DNA from: Steinernema hermaphroditum
Taxonomy: Eukaryota > Nematoda > Chromadorea > Rhabditida > Steinernematidae
DNA length: 64,000 bases
Direction of reading: 5' to 3'
NCBI GenBank assembly: GCA_030435675.1
Contig: CM059621.1
Location: forward strand, 4,960,001 to 5,024,000
Shown: piece by piece, positions 22,800 to 36,100 of the stretch
Numbering within the stretch: the stretch's first letter is position 1
Layout of the letters: each line of letters opens with the position of its first letter
Made by a program: the position numbers and the translations under genes
Notes under the pieces: model-generated
Database searches by the model: none
The model's input: the letters and a program-made list of their open reading frames with translations, nothing else
What the model was told of the DNA's origin: nothing

Positions 22800-24340
22800 A
22801 ACTGACTCACTAAACTAGCGTATCATATGTGGCATCAAGGACATCGAACCAGGGGACCCTATAATTGCAGAAGATTAAATGTGAAAGGCGGCTTACGCCC
22901 CCGCCCCCAATTCACCGATGAAAGCTATGAGGTATTGCTCCACTATGACGTGCCAGCCTCCATGCAAAATTTCAGCCGGATCGGCTATTCGAAAAAAAAA
23001 AAAATTCTCACACCACGGTGGCTGAACCAGCCTGGCAGGCATACGCACTGCCAATGACCCACCCTGTGGAAGTTTAGCTTTACTTCACGTGTCATATTAC
23101 TAACTGCTGGCATTTTCGTAGCATTGCACCTTGTAGCACTTTTTAGCTGAATCATCATTACTGTACAGATTTCTGGTTGTACGCAATAATGTTCAAAGGC
23201 GACTCTCAAACGCTAAGAAGACAGTCCTCGGATAGCCATCGGTGTCTCTATTGTCTCGCATGTGCTCAGCAGAAATACGTTCCTACTGTACACGAGCTAA
23301 ACTTCAGCACGCAAATGCTTGCGCGGTGTGTAGGTCGCTGGACATACATTGACGACCGTCCCTGTCGTCATTGACGCAATAGCCTACGAGCTCTAGAACC
23401 AATGCGGCTTGTTTGGCAAGTCGTATTGCGCGGACATGCTCTAGAGAATGCAAAAAAATACAGCACCATTTCTCACTGTCTCTTGGGTTCCACGCTATTG
23501 TTGCTAAGTACGTGGAAAAACTGGGAATGCAGCCAGTGCGAAAAACACATCGAATACTGGTGTCGTGAATCCTATGTCTGTCGGCGACGTCTACCTCTCG
23601 CGACCTTAAAGTCGGAAAAAAACCGAAACGATAATCAATTTGTTCCCTAGGTGTCGCTAACTTTTAGCAAAAAACCGAGTGAGAACGGAGCGACGCAGTA
23701 CGGTTGACGCGATAAAGCACAGAGTGACAACGTCTCACCTTGTTATGAATAACGTTGAAAGCTTCGGGCCTTCTGCTCCATTTCGCTGGGGTCGGAGCGT
23801 TGCTCCGATTTCGCATAGTTCCACTGCGCTGGTGGTTTGGAGTCGTAAGTTCGAAGCCTGATGGCCACTGTTACGATGTGGATGTGGGAACACGAAGGGA
23901 ACACACGACCGATCGTTTATTCAGTGATCAGAAAAGAGAGAGAATGATACATGCATGGTCCTTATAAGGGGTGTCTGAGTCTGTCTAGACTGTCTGCTCT
24001 CGACAGCTTCATAGGTGTCGATAACTTTTAGCAAGAAACCGAGTGAGAACGGAACGACGCAGTACGGTTGTCGCGATAAAGCACAGAGTGACAATGTTTC
24101 ACCTTGTTATTAATAAGGTTGAAAGCGTGGAGATTGAATACCTATCGAAATGCTTTTACGTGGTCACAATCGTTCAAAAAATATACTTCATGTTAGTAAT
24201 AAACGCGAAATGTTTAGTCTTATGGTTCTCTGAAATACCCTAACGGCAATCTTAGGCACCGCTGATTATTATCCCCTATAATGCTATTTTTGTCCAGCAT
24301 TAATTGTTTCGAGAATGCCAAACATACAAAAAGTTAGTCA
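22800..24340. repeat. Segmental duplication block B, copy 2
   Basis: Matches 10240-10683 and 13707-14350 but lacks the LTR element, so 23340-23350 is the empty target site. It carries about 115 bp near 22830-22930 that is missing in copy 1, and a local duplication described separately. Confidence 0.85.
23651..24126 (+). repeat. 113-bp direct repeat flanking a 250-bp insert in block B copy 2
   Basis: 23651-23763 and 24015-24126 are direct repeats (both contain 'cttttagcaa', 'gcgataaagcacagagtgac', 'caccttgttat'). Copy 1 has the unit once (14013-14126) and more closely resembles the second unit. The 250 bp between them appears once in the window. Confidence 0.75.
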
Positions 24341-24631
24341 ATTAGACACATGATGAAAGGGCATCTGGGAATCATTGAAAGCTTCGGATTCGGCAGGGGA
24401 AGTATGAGGCATCGAAATGCTTTTACGGGGGGGGGGGGAGTATGAGGCACAGAGGCGACTTCGGGGCTCACAGCGAGATGAGTCTGTGTTTCAAGTTTCG
24501 CGTTTTACCTATTGAATCAGCGGCATCATACCGTATCAGGCATCCATTATGGCACACAGAGCAATTATTACACTTATTACGTATTATTACGTATTTTAGA
24601 TATCATTGTCTAGTGCGTATCGGTGCGTATC
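24341..24631. other. Spacer with poly-G run
   Basis: Contains a G13 run at about 24427-24439 beside a short repeat of 'agtatgaggca'. Nothing else recognised. Confidence 0.5.
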
Positions 24632-25226
24632 GGAAATGGCGGATGCTGTAAACATCCTTTAATTTTACGATATTTGTTCCTATTGCCAAATGGTAACAAT
24701 GGTATTAATTGCGAGATGCACAGTGACTGCCTTAAACCACGTCTATCCTTGGGTCTAACCAACTGAACGCACCTATCGCAGTGTTCGTCATGTATCAGAA
24801 CATGAGCTAGTCTGAAAAATATTGCCTTGCGGATCACCATTTTCAAAAAGATGGAACTGCCAAATCAAGATGTTCTCTTAACTCCAACGTTTCCAATTGG
24901 TTAAGCACTATAACAGGCAATGGGAATATGCAACATGAAGCTACCTCTCACAGCTACCACACCCACATAGCGAGCTCATTTCAATTTTAAGGAAACAGAG
25001 GCCAAAAATACAAGAGGAACCACTCAAAATAAGACAAAGAGGTCGAAAATTGGACCAACATTTTTGGACCCCAAACCCCTTTTGCTCTATTAACCAGGGA
25101 TCCGCTTTTCGCCCGAGAAGTGGGCCGCAGCTGTTCAGTGAAATAGTCAATACCGGAAATGATAGAGGTGCTTGTTTGTTAGGAAACTGCTACTTTAATC
25201 ATCCGCCACTTTCCATCAACCCAATA
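24632..25226 (+). repeat. R1 element, left end lost and interior shortened
   Basis: Begins inside R1 ('ggaaatggcggatgctgtaa') and ends with the right terminus 'ttccatcaacccaata' at 25226. About 320 bp of the usual 920 bp is missing. Confidence 0.7.
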
Positions 25227-25816
25227 GAATTCGTCATGTGCATCATAGTATGGCCAAATCTCGAGTAGTGCCTTCAGTTGCTACGAAGCGGGCGGTTGAG
25301 GCGAGCGCCTCCCGACGCATCTCTCTTGTAATTGTCCCCTACCCCGTTCTCCATTGTTACAAGGCATACATCTTCACATGTTATAAAAAGATACATTGCA
25401 TTTTAAATATAGCTCGCATTAACACTTATATCACATTTCTGGTAGAGTTGGAGCAAATCGATATCCAACCACGGTCAGACTACTATAGGCCGAAACAAGT
25501 GTTCGCATATCACAGAGAATGTAACAACCAGGTTTGAGAAGACTACAATGGGATGCGAAGGGGGGGGGGGAGAAAGTGGAAGTGAGATCGACTTGTAAAT
25601 AAAACCTCTGATATGTGTCTATTTACAGGAAAATCTGCGAAAGAAAATGCGGTGGGGAGAGGGAGGAAGTTGCAACAGAAGTGATAAAGTTTGTTTTTGA
25701 GAGATCCGACAAGGACCCTTAATAAAGAGCGAAAAGGCCGTTTACCCGACATTACCGGTTCTTAAGGATAAGTAGGTGATTTGAATAGCGGTGAGAAGGG
25801 GATAAATACACGCGAT
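25227..25816. other. 3' flank of the NPC1 gene
   Basis: Includes another poly-G run at about 25560-25571. No canonical AATAAA was noticed on the minus strand close to the NPC1 stop, so the poly(A) site is unplaced. Confidence 0.4.
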
Positions 25817-28800
25817 CTACGCGTAGGATTGGCGGTTGACCATGTGAACCTCGGAGTCCTTCGAAACACACCGGGAGATTTCGGCGGGTTCGTTCGTCTC
25901 CACGGGGGAGAAGCTCTCAGCGTTACGCATTTTCTGAAGGAGTTTTCGCTTGTTAACCGGGGGTCCTGAAAGTAATCATGTTGAAATGGCAATGTCGAAA
26001 AAAAGAAAATAAAGAAAGCCAATGCTGAAGGAAATAAGTGAAAAGGGCTTACCAATGAAGCTAAGAACAACAGGCAGAAAGATAAGTCCATGAGCGGCGC
26101 CGATGAGAACAATGCCGAGGAACATGCGGAAGTAGAAGACCTTGAAGATCTGCGAATGGGCGAACGCAAGCACCATGATGCCACCGAATTTGGTCAGAGT
26201 GATTCCACTGAGGACTGAAGAGCCCATCGTGGCCAGGGCTTCTCGGGATCGATGAAGACGACTTCTCTGGACACTCGCAGTGAACGCTTTGACGATGTGG
26301 GCGCAGAATTCGACCGAGATTCCAATGGACTAAAACGCGTTTTCCACTATGTATAACATTCGATAAAAACCATGACAAACCATAACCAGGTTGACGACAG
26401 AAATCGCATTAAAGTCGATCGACCACCAATACATCAATGCGATCAGATTGAGGAGGACACAGGCGATCGTCAGGACGATGATCATTGCTGACCAAGGATC
26501 AATTCCGAGGAGGAACGTGGTGACCACGAAGATGGCGCCCAAAGAGAGGATAAGCTGGAAGATGGCATCAGAGACGATGGACGAGTACTGCTCGTAGAAA
26601 ACGTAGAAGACACTTAATATGATTGGTTAAATATTATTTGTTAAACTGCTAGCTACCTGTAGGGGAACACCTCAATCGGGCACATTCCTTCCATTTCTCT
26701 ATTAATCGTATTAGTCAAGTTCTTCGCGATGAGCCTAGCCGCCGCCATGGCATTGATGAAGTCCTCAGAGCTCTTGAGTACTGTGTGATATGTCATGAAG
26801 TAGGAAGCCATCACTCGGTCTGTCTTATCGCTGAGTTTGAGTGCGCTACCATAAGCAGCGTGACCACTAAAAGCATAGCTTTAATGCTGCATACATATTC
26901 TTAGATTTACCCTCTGGCACACTGAACCGATGGATTGTCATGAAGGAAGTCATGGATGTGGTCATAGAACTCATCGCCTCTCGGGCGACCACGAAGAAAT
27001 CCCACATTGCAAGCCTCGCACTCGGATTCGTGAGGAGTGACGGTAGCCGGACAGAAGGTGCCATTAGATTTGAAGCGTCGACAACACTGCGGGTCACCGT
27101 ATGGCTGCAGCCAGTCCATGTAGTCGTCGAGCCAGTTCATCGCTGGTTGAGCGATATAGGATCTGAAACCCGCCTGGTTGTAAGCGCCTCTGTGCAACGT
27201 ATAAGCCGTACCTGTTAGACCACTTAGCAGCTCTGGCGATCTGAGCACCAAGACTATGTTCATCGCATCCTCCATGAGAGCACACCTTGTTCTGCACCTG
27301 TCTCTGACTATAGTCGAAGTTGCCCTTGAGCACGAAGTAGACCGGCGGTCCAACTGACAGGAAGCGATCCATGTTGTTGAAATGCTCCAGCACATAAGAG
27401 TCTTCAGGAACGGCCATCCTCTGATCCAGTCCCAGTTTCACCATGTTCAAGACGGACATCGACGTACACAGCCATCCAATGAATCCGACGATGACCGTCA
27501 GCCTGACGTATTTTGAAAGAAGCATAGGCGCATACACCGTACTGAACAGGTGATGCATGTAGCCCTCATGCTGAACTGGCTCAGAGGGCACTCGAGTACA
27601 GCAGAAGAACTCGGGGCGGCCTGCTTCTTGTCGCTGGACGTCTAAGATGAAGAGCGCAAGGAAGCAGGTGATTTGAAGGAAGAAGTTGAACAGGATGGCA
27701 AGCGAGGCGTACAGGGAGAACACCTTGACTGCAGGCATCGACGAGAGGGCGCCAAGAAGGAAGCAGAGACACGCTGACAGACTGCTGAGAAGCATCGACG
27801 GAATCACTTCGCCTGTGATCTTTCTTATTCTGACGACGAGAGGTTGAGTAACAGGCTCTGCGGCTCTCTGAAATTAGCCACGTAATTCATCTTGTACGCC
27901 AGCAAACCGCTCACCTGATAAGCTTGGACAAAGATGAAAATATTGTCCACACCCACAGCTAAGACCAAGAACGGCTGAACTTCCAAACAGATCATAGTAG
28001 CCGGCATTCCATAGTAGGCGTACATGCCAATGGAACTGGTAACACTGAGAGCGACTATGAGCACGCCCGCGAAACCCAACATCAGTTTGGAGTGGACAAA
28101 GACCGATGCTACATTATTGTTGGTCACTTGGTACTGTCCCAAGGCGAAAGCGACGTAGACGAACATGAACATGTAGCTGATGAGGATGGTGAATACATCG
28201 GATTCTGATTCGCGATCGATTTCGTCTTTGATCGAGCGTTCGGACATGAAGGAGATGGAGAATTCGGAGGATGAGACGTTCTTGAGGAGTCTGATGTACC
28301 TGAAGAAAGGCATAATTATATAAGTCGAGGCAATGTAGTTCACTTACTCAGCTTCCCAAGCGTTCGCAAATCGGTTGCTTCTTGCATCCGCGTAGTTGTT
28401 GACAACAAACGTAATGACAAGACCTCGAGCACTGTCGTATTGATGCGTCGAGTTGAAATCGCCCAGGGCGACGTAGGGTTGCACCGGAGCTCCAAAGTCA
28501 GCGAAGCAGCTTAGGCCGATCTTTGTCTGTACCGTGTAAGGATTCCTGAAAAAGTTCTTTGCCTTCTAGTCAGGAATTTCCTCTTACTGTGTGCACTCCA
28601 TGATGTGGCTTAAGTAGTCGTACTCGGTGTAATCGTCCGGATCTTCGTAGACGATCTCTAGTTTGTGGGGATCGTTCTAAAGCAGCCCATGAAGAAGATA
28701 TGGCAACTAGATGAATTTACCTGGAAGTAGTTCAAAATGCTCATAATAGTGCATTTGTCGTTGGCAGGCGCCATTGGTTGGAAGCAGATGTCCTGTAGAC

Positions 28801-31189
28801 GGACAATGAAGCCGTCAGGAGTAGTCGCGCGAAGTGCCATGATCTTTCGTTGTAAATCCAACGCAGACAGGAGGAAGTCTTTACGAAAAGCGGGACCGTA
28901 CATTCCGGGTTCAACAGGATTTGAAGCGTTTTCGTGTTCGAAGAAGGACTGGTCTTTCGGGTAGATGATCAGCTGCTCTGTTCGGTAGAATGGTCTAAAC
29001 ATACAAGTATGGAACAAATCCATAATTTTTGGATATATTGTCCAGGTCCATAGGACTGTGCTGTGCCCATACCCGTTGCCGATTTCCGAGGGGAAAATTG
29101 CTGATAAAGCAAATTTTCAAAGCAGATTTATCAGGTTTGTTTTATTGGATGAAATCGCCTGTAGTTAAAATCAAGAATGTCCTCATGTATCCCAGATTAG
29201 CGTCCCTTTAAGCCACTTTTTTTGCTAAACAACTCACGCGAAGTTGGTGTCGAAAAACTCTTTCTCCTTCCGTGCTAGGCTCCCCGGCGACGACCAAAGT
29301 TCCACGGGATCGGTCGTGAATCGGACCATTAGAATTCCAGTCGAGCAGAACAGCGCCGTGAACAATCCGAAGAAGAGCACTTGTTTTGGTTTGCGAACGC
29401 ATAACTAAACAGACACATAAAGTGATGCGCCCTGAGGCCGGTGGTGGCGCACCTCGCCATAATTGGCGCATCTCATGTGCAAATGGGCGTCTATCCACGC
29501 GCCGAAGGTGCCGATATAACCGATGCCCGATTCGTCGAAATGACCTCCGATCGCCGGTTTGAACTCATCCATTTCGTCGTCGTTCGTTTTGCGGAGAGCG
29601 TAGTGGAAGACAGAGCCGCACATGCCGGCGAAGCACAGGCATCCGAAGGCGGCCATTGAGAGAGCGACCATGCAGTCCATGGCGGCCACTTTGCAGCCTT
29701 CCTATAATTGAAAAAATGCAGAAACAGTACTGATTCAATTATGAGTGCTTTGGAATACAAACTGAGCTTATTTAAGTCCCATTGTGGTACTACAAGAGTG
29801 TCCGATATCTGAAGCAGTCCATCTCGGTCTATCCATCATTAATTCCCCTTTAGTTCATTAATCTGCTAAGATAAATTTGGCGCTGGGAGACATTTTATAG
29901 CCCACGCTTTCAGTACTCAAGGGACTTCCCTAATCGGCGCACTGTGCTTAGGGGTCACTAAAGAACTCTTCAATCTCGATAGGGAGACGTTTCTACTGAC
30001 CCATTTTTCAAACGGCCAACGTTTCAGAAAGTGGCTTTTCTAGCTTGAAAGTTTACCTCGCTCAAATTGGGGAACGGAATGTCAGCTTTGCACACTTTCG
30101 GACAATCTTGACAAGAACACTCGCTCTCCCCCATCGAAGGGCTCTGATCACATCGGAAGGACTCCGTTTTCGGTGGCACCATAACTGCATTCTTCCTCGT
30201 GTGATTTCTCTCGGACGTCGTTCGCACGAAATCGATCGAGAACGGAATGCCGATGTTTTCGTTGTAGGTGCCCATGAAGGCGAACCAGCGATCGAGAGTG
30301 CACTCGGCGGCACTCGTTCCGCACATCAAACTCAGTGCGTAGTCGGAGCCAAGCGCGCGGACCTAAAAACAGCTGTCATTGCCACACACGCGATCGGATC
30401 TGTCAACAACAGACGTTTTTGCACGAGTCCAACATGGCCGTTGCGTAATCGTCACGTACGAAGTACTCCACCCGTGTGGCATAAGGAGTGTTGTTGTAGC
30501 GAGAGTGGTCAGAGGCCGTTTCGAGGACGTTGACGAAGTCGCCTTGCCGCGGTGAGCAGGCGAAGTCGCACCACATCGAGCGGAAATTGGCGAAGCAGCT
30601 CGGGCATCTGGCGAGAAGCTGCCGGGGAACGCTCATCTGACCGATGAGGAGGTCCACTTGTTCCGTATCGCAACATACTTCTCGGTTTTTGTCTAAATGT
30701 AAATTGCGCAATTAGAAAACTATAACATAAATAGACGCCCCCATGTTTGCTAAAAGTACTGTTTCGTGCCGTGAACGGATATCCTTGTGAACGTGCTTCT
30801 TACAAAAAGGAACATCATTTCTCTCAGAAAGTAGTTCAAGGCTGGCAGATCTCAGCGATCGATAATAGTTGAGAGATCGTGCAAGATCAGGAATGAAACA
30901 CCCTAATCGATGGGCGATTAATTCAAGACCTTGACGAGCGAAGTGATCAAAAATTGTCCCCAACCCTCTTATTTTCTAATAATGACCGACCTGCATAAAG
31001 ATGCGGACAGATCTCCTTGAGACGTCCCTCAGTGGCGTGGTCGAGCCGTTTTGGCGGTCCATCGTAGATACAATTCTGCTTCAAATTTCTCTTCTCGCCG
31101 CACACTCTTCTTACGGCGCACTTCCGGACGTCTTTTTGTGTTGCCGCCAGGCCGAGACCGAGGCAGAACAATATTAGAATGGAGCGCAT
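25817..31189 (-). CDS. NPC1: NPC1-family intracellular cholesterol transporter (Niemann-Pick C1 homologue, nematode NCR type)
   Basis: Exports cholesterol from late endosomes/lysosomes, taking it from NPC2. Fifteen exons, all GT-AG and in phase: 31189-30991, 30692-30415, 30362-30057, 29701-29453, 29404-29238, 28994-28721, 28676-28588, 28545-28348, 28299-27915, 27867-27212, 27162-26911, 26866-26657, 26612-26381, 26329-26053, 25965-25817; 3921 nt, 1306 aa (human about 1278). In order: signal peptide [16 protein letters not shown]; cysteine-rich N-terminal sterol-binding domain ([26 protein letters not shown]); first membrane region; lumenal domain with FYRTEQLII and LQDICF; sterol-sensing domain with [14 protein letters not shown]; second lumenal domain ([18 protein letters not shown]); last membrane region ([18 protein letters not shown]). 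Exon 2's donor (AAC|GTCTGT) is weak but gives the only conserved join. The C-terminus ends NRQSYA, without a dileucine. Intact; nematodes need exogenous sterol. Confidence 0.96.
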
Positions 31190-32360
31190 GGGCGTTCCCT
31201 AGGGCGTCCAGTGGCCAAGGCTGAAATCGATCATTATTTAGGCTTGACCTTGACGAAACGATGGGAAGAACAGGAGGGAAGCAACGTGGAAGGAGGAGGG
31301 TATTTTCGGAATGCATAATCGATTAGGGCGCGGAAGACGGGCCGTCGATAATAAGAGATCTTAATTTGAAAGTATTGACGTCATTCTGTCGGGGAAAGCA
31401 AAATAAAACTTTCTGCTTCGTATTGAATACGATGGCTCATCAAGGTTGCTCCTATGAAGAGACGAGAAAACAACGATCGTCACTCATTTAATATTCATTG
31501 CTCGTAAAACTATCGTGCTCCTTCCACATCTGCGTGTTTTTGCGAGAATGCGCCCTAAAATAGCTGAAGAGGCACGTGGCTCTTGAAGACATACTTAAGA
31601 GCACAAGCTTTCCCTGATTAGGTGCCATTGTCCGCTTCTATTATACAATTGCCTCATTGTCTATTGTAAGGGGAGAGGTTAAAAGCCAGAAAAGTCTGTC
31701 AGGCTACATTCCGATCGATTTCAGCACAACACTTCAAAGCTGATACAGCGCTCATTGAAAACAGCGACGTGGAATGAGGAAGGTGAAGGTGCGAAAAAAA
31801 CAAGTTTTATGACATCAAGAAGAAAACAAAGCAAGCAGTGTTTCTTGCATTCTGTCGAAAGATTCAGATCGAAAAGATTACATCGCTGTGGTCAAAACAA
31901 GTTCACGAAAATGGGTCAAATTGGGGGTATTAATCTTTCGAAGCAGAAAATCATTTGTTATTGCTCCCAATCTTATTGTGTTGTTCTTTATTCGTTGTCC
32001 AACATACTTTTTTGCAAACTTTTTCAATAGGGTCCATGACAAAACAACGTCCCTCTGCGATATATTCAAATCGGATGGAATACGAATAATTATGCTCGGC
32101 GACGCATTCACAATAAGCGTCACTGGACCGTGGGAACGCCGACGGTCAAACGATAACCTAGTCAAAACAGTATCCGAGCGCATTTAAAGTTCACATCAAA
32201 TGGCGTGAATGCGAGAAGTAGACGCAATTGGTGATTATCGTGCTTAGAAAGAGGTGAATTGGATGTTTTTGTTATTGGAGGGAGTGGAACGATTCGTTAA
32301 TTATTGTCGTTGTGAGTCACAAAAATACAGAGACCATCGCAAATTGCCTGTTTTTAAGTA
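31190..32360. other. 5' flank of NPC1 and intergenic sequence
   Basis: No gene recognised. Should contain the NPC1 promoter; no element could be defined by eye. Confidence 0.4.
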
Positions 32361-33160
32361 CGCCTAATTGAATCCGGAAAGGCAAAATAGTGATTGGGAT
32401 AAGAACCCCTTTATGCAGTGTCTGTGTGCAAAACTCGGAAAAACAGGATCAAAGAAGACCGCTCAAAAAGTGTGCAAAAAATTCCCAGCCGCCCCCAAAA
32501 CATCGGTGCAAGATTTCGCAACGCGCCGCGCAAATTTCGAACGCAGCCCTGACATCTTTTCCCAAAAATGAAGAATGAGTCAGCGCCGCCTGCATCTAGG
32601 CGGGAAGGCGAAGGGCAAAGGGTGTCGGGCAGTCGGTCGAAATACGCAAGATGATGGTCGAGATAGAGGAAGAGAAGTGTGTCTGTGTGCAGTACCTTTC
32701 GCGATGTCGCAACGCCACGACGGACGACGTGTTTTTGTGGAATCGTCGCGCAGTGCGCGGCGACTCTCAGGGCTTCACCGACGGTGGACAAGAAGCGGCG
32801 GTGGCGCAATAGCCAGCTGGACAGTCAGCGACTGTGACGGTCGCCTGCATTGAGGCCATTAGAGAGATATTGGACGGAAATTTTTCGGGCAAATATCGGA
32901 TTAGGATCGGCTGCAGACGGGCGAGTGGGGGAGTTCGGGGCCACTGGACGAATTTGGTCGTAATTGGACGGGAGACAAGAGAATGGAGGGTGGAGCGGCG
33001 ACAGAAGAAGTACGAGCCTACTGGGAGACCGGAGGGAAACGCCGTCGGCCTGTCCGTCTGTCGCCCCTGGCGTTAGATCAATAGTCGCGCGGGCGGCTAC
33101 GTTGCTGAGGGCGGCCGTCCTGGTGCGTTCCCATTGTTTTTGTTGCGCACTAATGTCCAC
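32361..33160. other. GC-richer stretch with several overlapping open frames, unassigned
   Basis: Between A/T-rich flanks this 800-bp stretch is visibly richer in G/C and CpG, with open frames on both strands (e.g. 32825-33160 minus). None shows a family motif. It could be a 5' exon or promoter region of an unrecognised gene. Confidence 0.3.
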
Positions 33161-36100
33161 CGTTAGACCAATGCGACAATTGTTTTATTTTTGCGCAGGA
33201 TTAAAAAAATAATGTTACCGGACGACATCATCTCAACTAGCTTCCTTATGCCTCAAAAGTGGGCTATATTTAGCGAGAGGAACGCGTCACTCAAATAATT
33301 GGCGGTTATTAGTGTGGCCTTGAGCTATCGAAAATAACGTATAAGTCCAGAATAGAACTGACTATGTGCTATTAATAAATACTGAGATTTTAAACATAGA
33401 TAAATGAATGAAAACAACAGATTAAATATACGATAGATCGGGGTATACACTGCATAAGTGACGGCTCGGTCTATGGACTACATGCCAATGATAGTTTGGA
33501 TGCCACAGTATTAAATTTTGAATTTTGAAGAGGGTTTTAAATGTCGAGAAGAATGACTGCCATAGTTAATGAGTATTATGAACCAAAGTGTCGACATGAG
33601 TTCAACTTAAACTGTCAAACCATTCGACTGTTCTCATCAGATCGACAAAGCGGAGGGAGCTCTGTCGGAGCAACCTCCTCCGAAGGGCCCAAGCTCTCGA
33701 ATGACTGCATGGGCGGAGGACGACTCACACTGATCATGGATCAGTCGTGGGTCATCAGAGTACAGTCATCAGACGGTGACTCTTCGGCATTGTGGATATG
33801 GGAAAGGGATGAATCACCAGTCTCGCGACAGTCACCAATCCCGGATATGGGAAAATGATGACTGTGACTTGATAGGCAAAAGTAGCAAATGCAGAGTCAG
33901 GCCGCCACTACATTATCTCGCAGACTTCTTGATGAACAGAACGGATTTTGGAATGGCAAACAGACGTGCTTATGTGCGTAACACCTTCAATAACCAACTC
34001 TTATTATGCGCGCAGAATTTTTAAATGACAGCAAGAAATATATTCACAATATAATTTTCGATGAGGTAGGGACTCCTTGTATCTTGGTTCATTGAAAAAC
34101 TTAATAGCTAGGACAGCTACATATCTGATGGCGATCTTCGTCTAAGCAACAAAACACGGCGGTGCGGGGACAGTGAACGGAAACAGCGCTGCTCTGCTGC
34201 TAATGGACGCTCTTATGAAGGAAAAAGAGCTCGAATTTTAGTGGTACAACTGAACGGGCAACGCCTCCCGGTTAAACCTCCTCCCACTTTGAGAAATCAT
34301 TTAAAGACATATAGCAGTTCAACATCAATGATGGATGACTTATAACAGGATATTAAGTTAAATAAAGTCATGTTAAACATCTCTTCATCTTACCGTCACT
34401 CCGGAAGGCGCCATCGCCGCTTATAACAAACATCATGGGAATTGGTCATAAACAACTTAGAAAACATGTATTCGCGTCCTTGCCACATTACGGACTCGTG
34501 TTCAGAGATCACAGGGGTTGGAGGGGCTAAATGTTGGATTGGGCAAACTTAGCGCGCGGACTTTATGTAGGACGCAAACTCAAATCACTAGGTATAAGCC
34601 TAAAACGATGCTCGCCTCGACGTTCCACTTTCGGATGTTGTGCTAGATTCACATTGCGAATAAAGCGCGCTAAGTTCACCCAACAAAATGTAGAACATTG
34701 TTAGCTGGTTTTTTGTCTTGGTTGTTACCAATTATGTACTAAACTCTACATAGATCGAAAGAATTTATACAGCGGTAGCAACAGCTCGTGGCGACAGTCG
34801 CATAACCTTGTGCTTAGCTGCATTCCGTTAAGAAAAAAAACAACGATATGTTTTTCAAATTTTACTCGTTCATTAGTGATGTAATGGTATGAGGTCACTA
34901 GTGGCATGAGTTGTTTTCATTTTTCGGCCGATTTCTAGTGGAACCGTCTAGTAATGAATGCATAAGGAAGTGACTCATTAGATTCATTAAAAGTGCATAT
35001 GCGTGTAATATGGACTGAAATACAAGTACACTACAATAAACTATTTTATAGCTACGTTTTTATCGTTTTTAGTACATACAAGCATGAGACAAAGAATGAA
35101 ACATTGAAATTCGATGAACTACAAACTCTTAGACGTACTCGCACTTAGCTCATTAGAAAGCGACTGAAACGACACAGGGATTTTATAGTTACATTTTTGT
35201 CGTTTTATTTTATATTTCTCGCAGGGATTCTAGTAAACTAAAAATAGTTGTTAATCGGTTGGAGGGCGACTTTAATTAAAGAAAGTCAGCTATTCCATGT
35301 ACAGTCCAAGTGCAACAAGAATCGATAGTCAAACCGCAGAAATCTAAAAACCTCAAAGCTGTGTCATGAACTGAATTCATGCAAAGATCGATTACTATAA
35401 TCCCAGAAACCAAATGATGCGATCGTTCGGCACATAAACAAACGGCGTTCTTTGGACGAACAGCCATTAGACTAGGATTTAAAGTCTTGTGGGTGCAGCC
35501 GTAAAACGGCGGACCACAAACCAAATTTTTGCGTCCCACTGCCCTCATCGAAAATGAATCTAGCCTTGACAAGTTGCCCTCCATCGCAAAAGCCAGACCA
35601 GTGCTTACGCAGATAATTAATTTTTGCAAATTTCACTTTTTTCATTAATTGAAAACGAAGACCAGGAAATGCACGAGGCCACAATCGAAAGGACATCGGT
35701 GGACAAGAGCATGAGGAGAGGGTGGAGAAGCCGCGATGAATAGAGCTGTAGACGGCTGTTTACTTTCGAACAAAATCTCATTAACCTCAAGTGGCGAACT
35801 CGATTAGAAAAGCGGTCGCGAAATAATGTGGAAAGAAAAGAGCGAAACGCACATCGCGGCACGCGGAGAACACGAGGCTTCCCGTCAAGCGTCGCGGAGG
35901 AAGCCGACAGAAAACATCATGATTAATTAGTCTTGAAGACGGAATCGGTGTACAACCGACGGAATAATGAATGAGGTGGCGTAGTGTTAAAAACACGAAA
36001 TGGCAACAATTTTAGTGGTTGATTCGAGAAATCTAAGGCGACCTGGCCAGTTAGGTTGATATTGAAGTCAGGGAACTGTTGGTTCTTTGTCGATCAGCAA

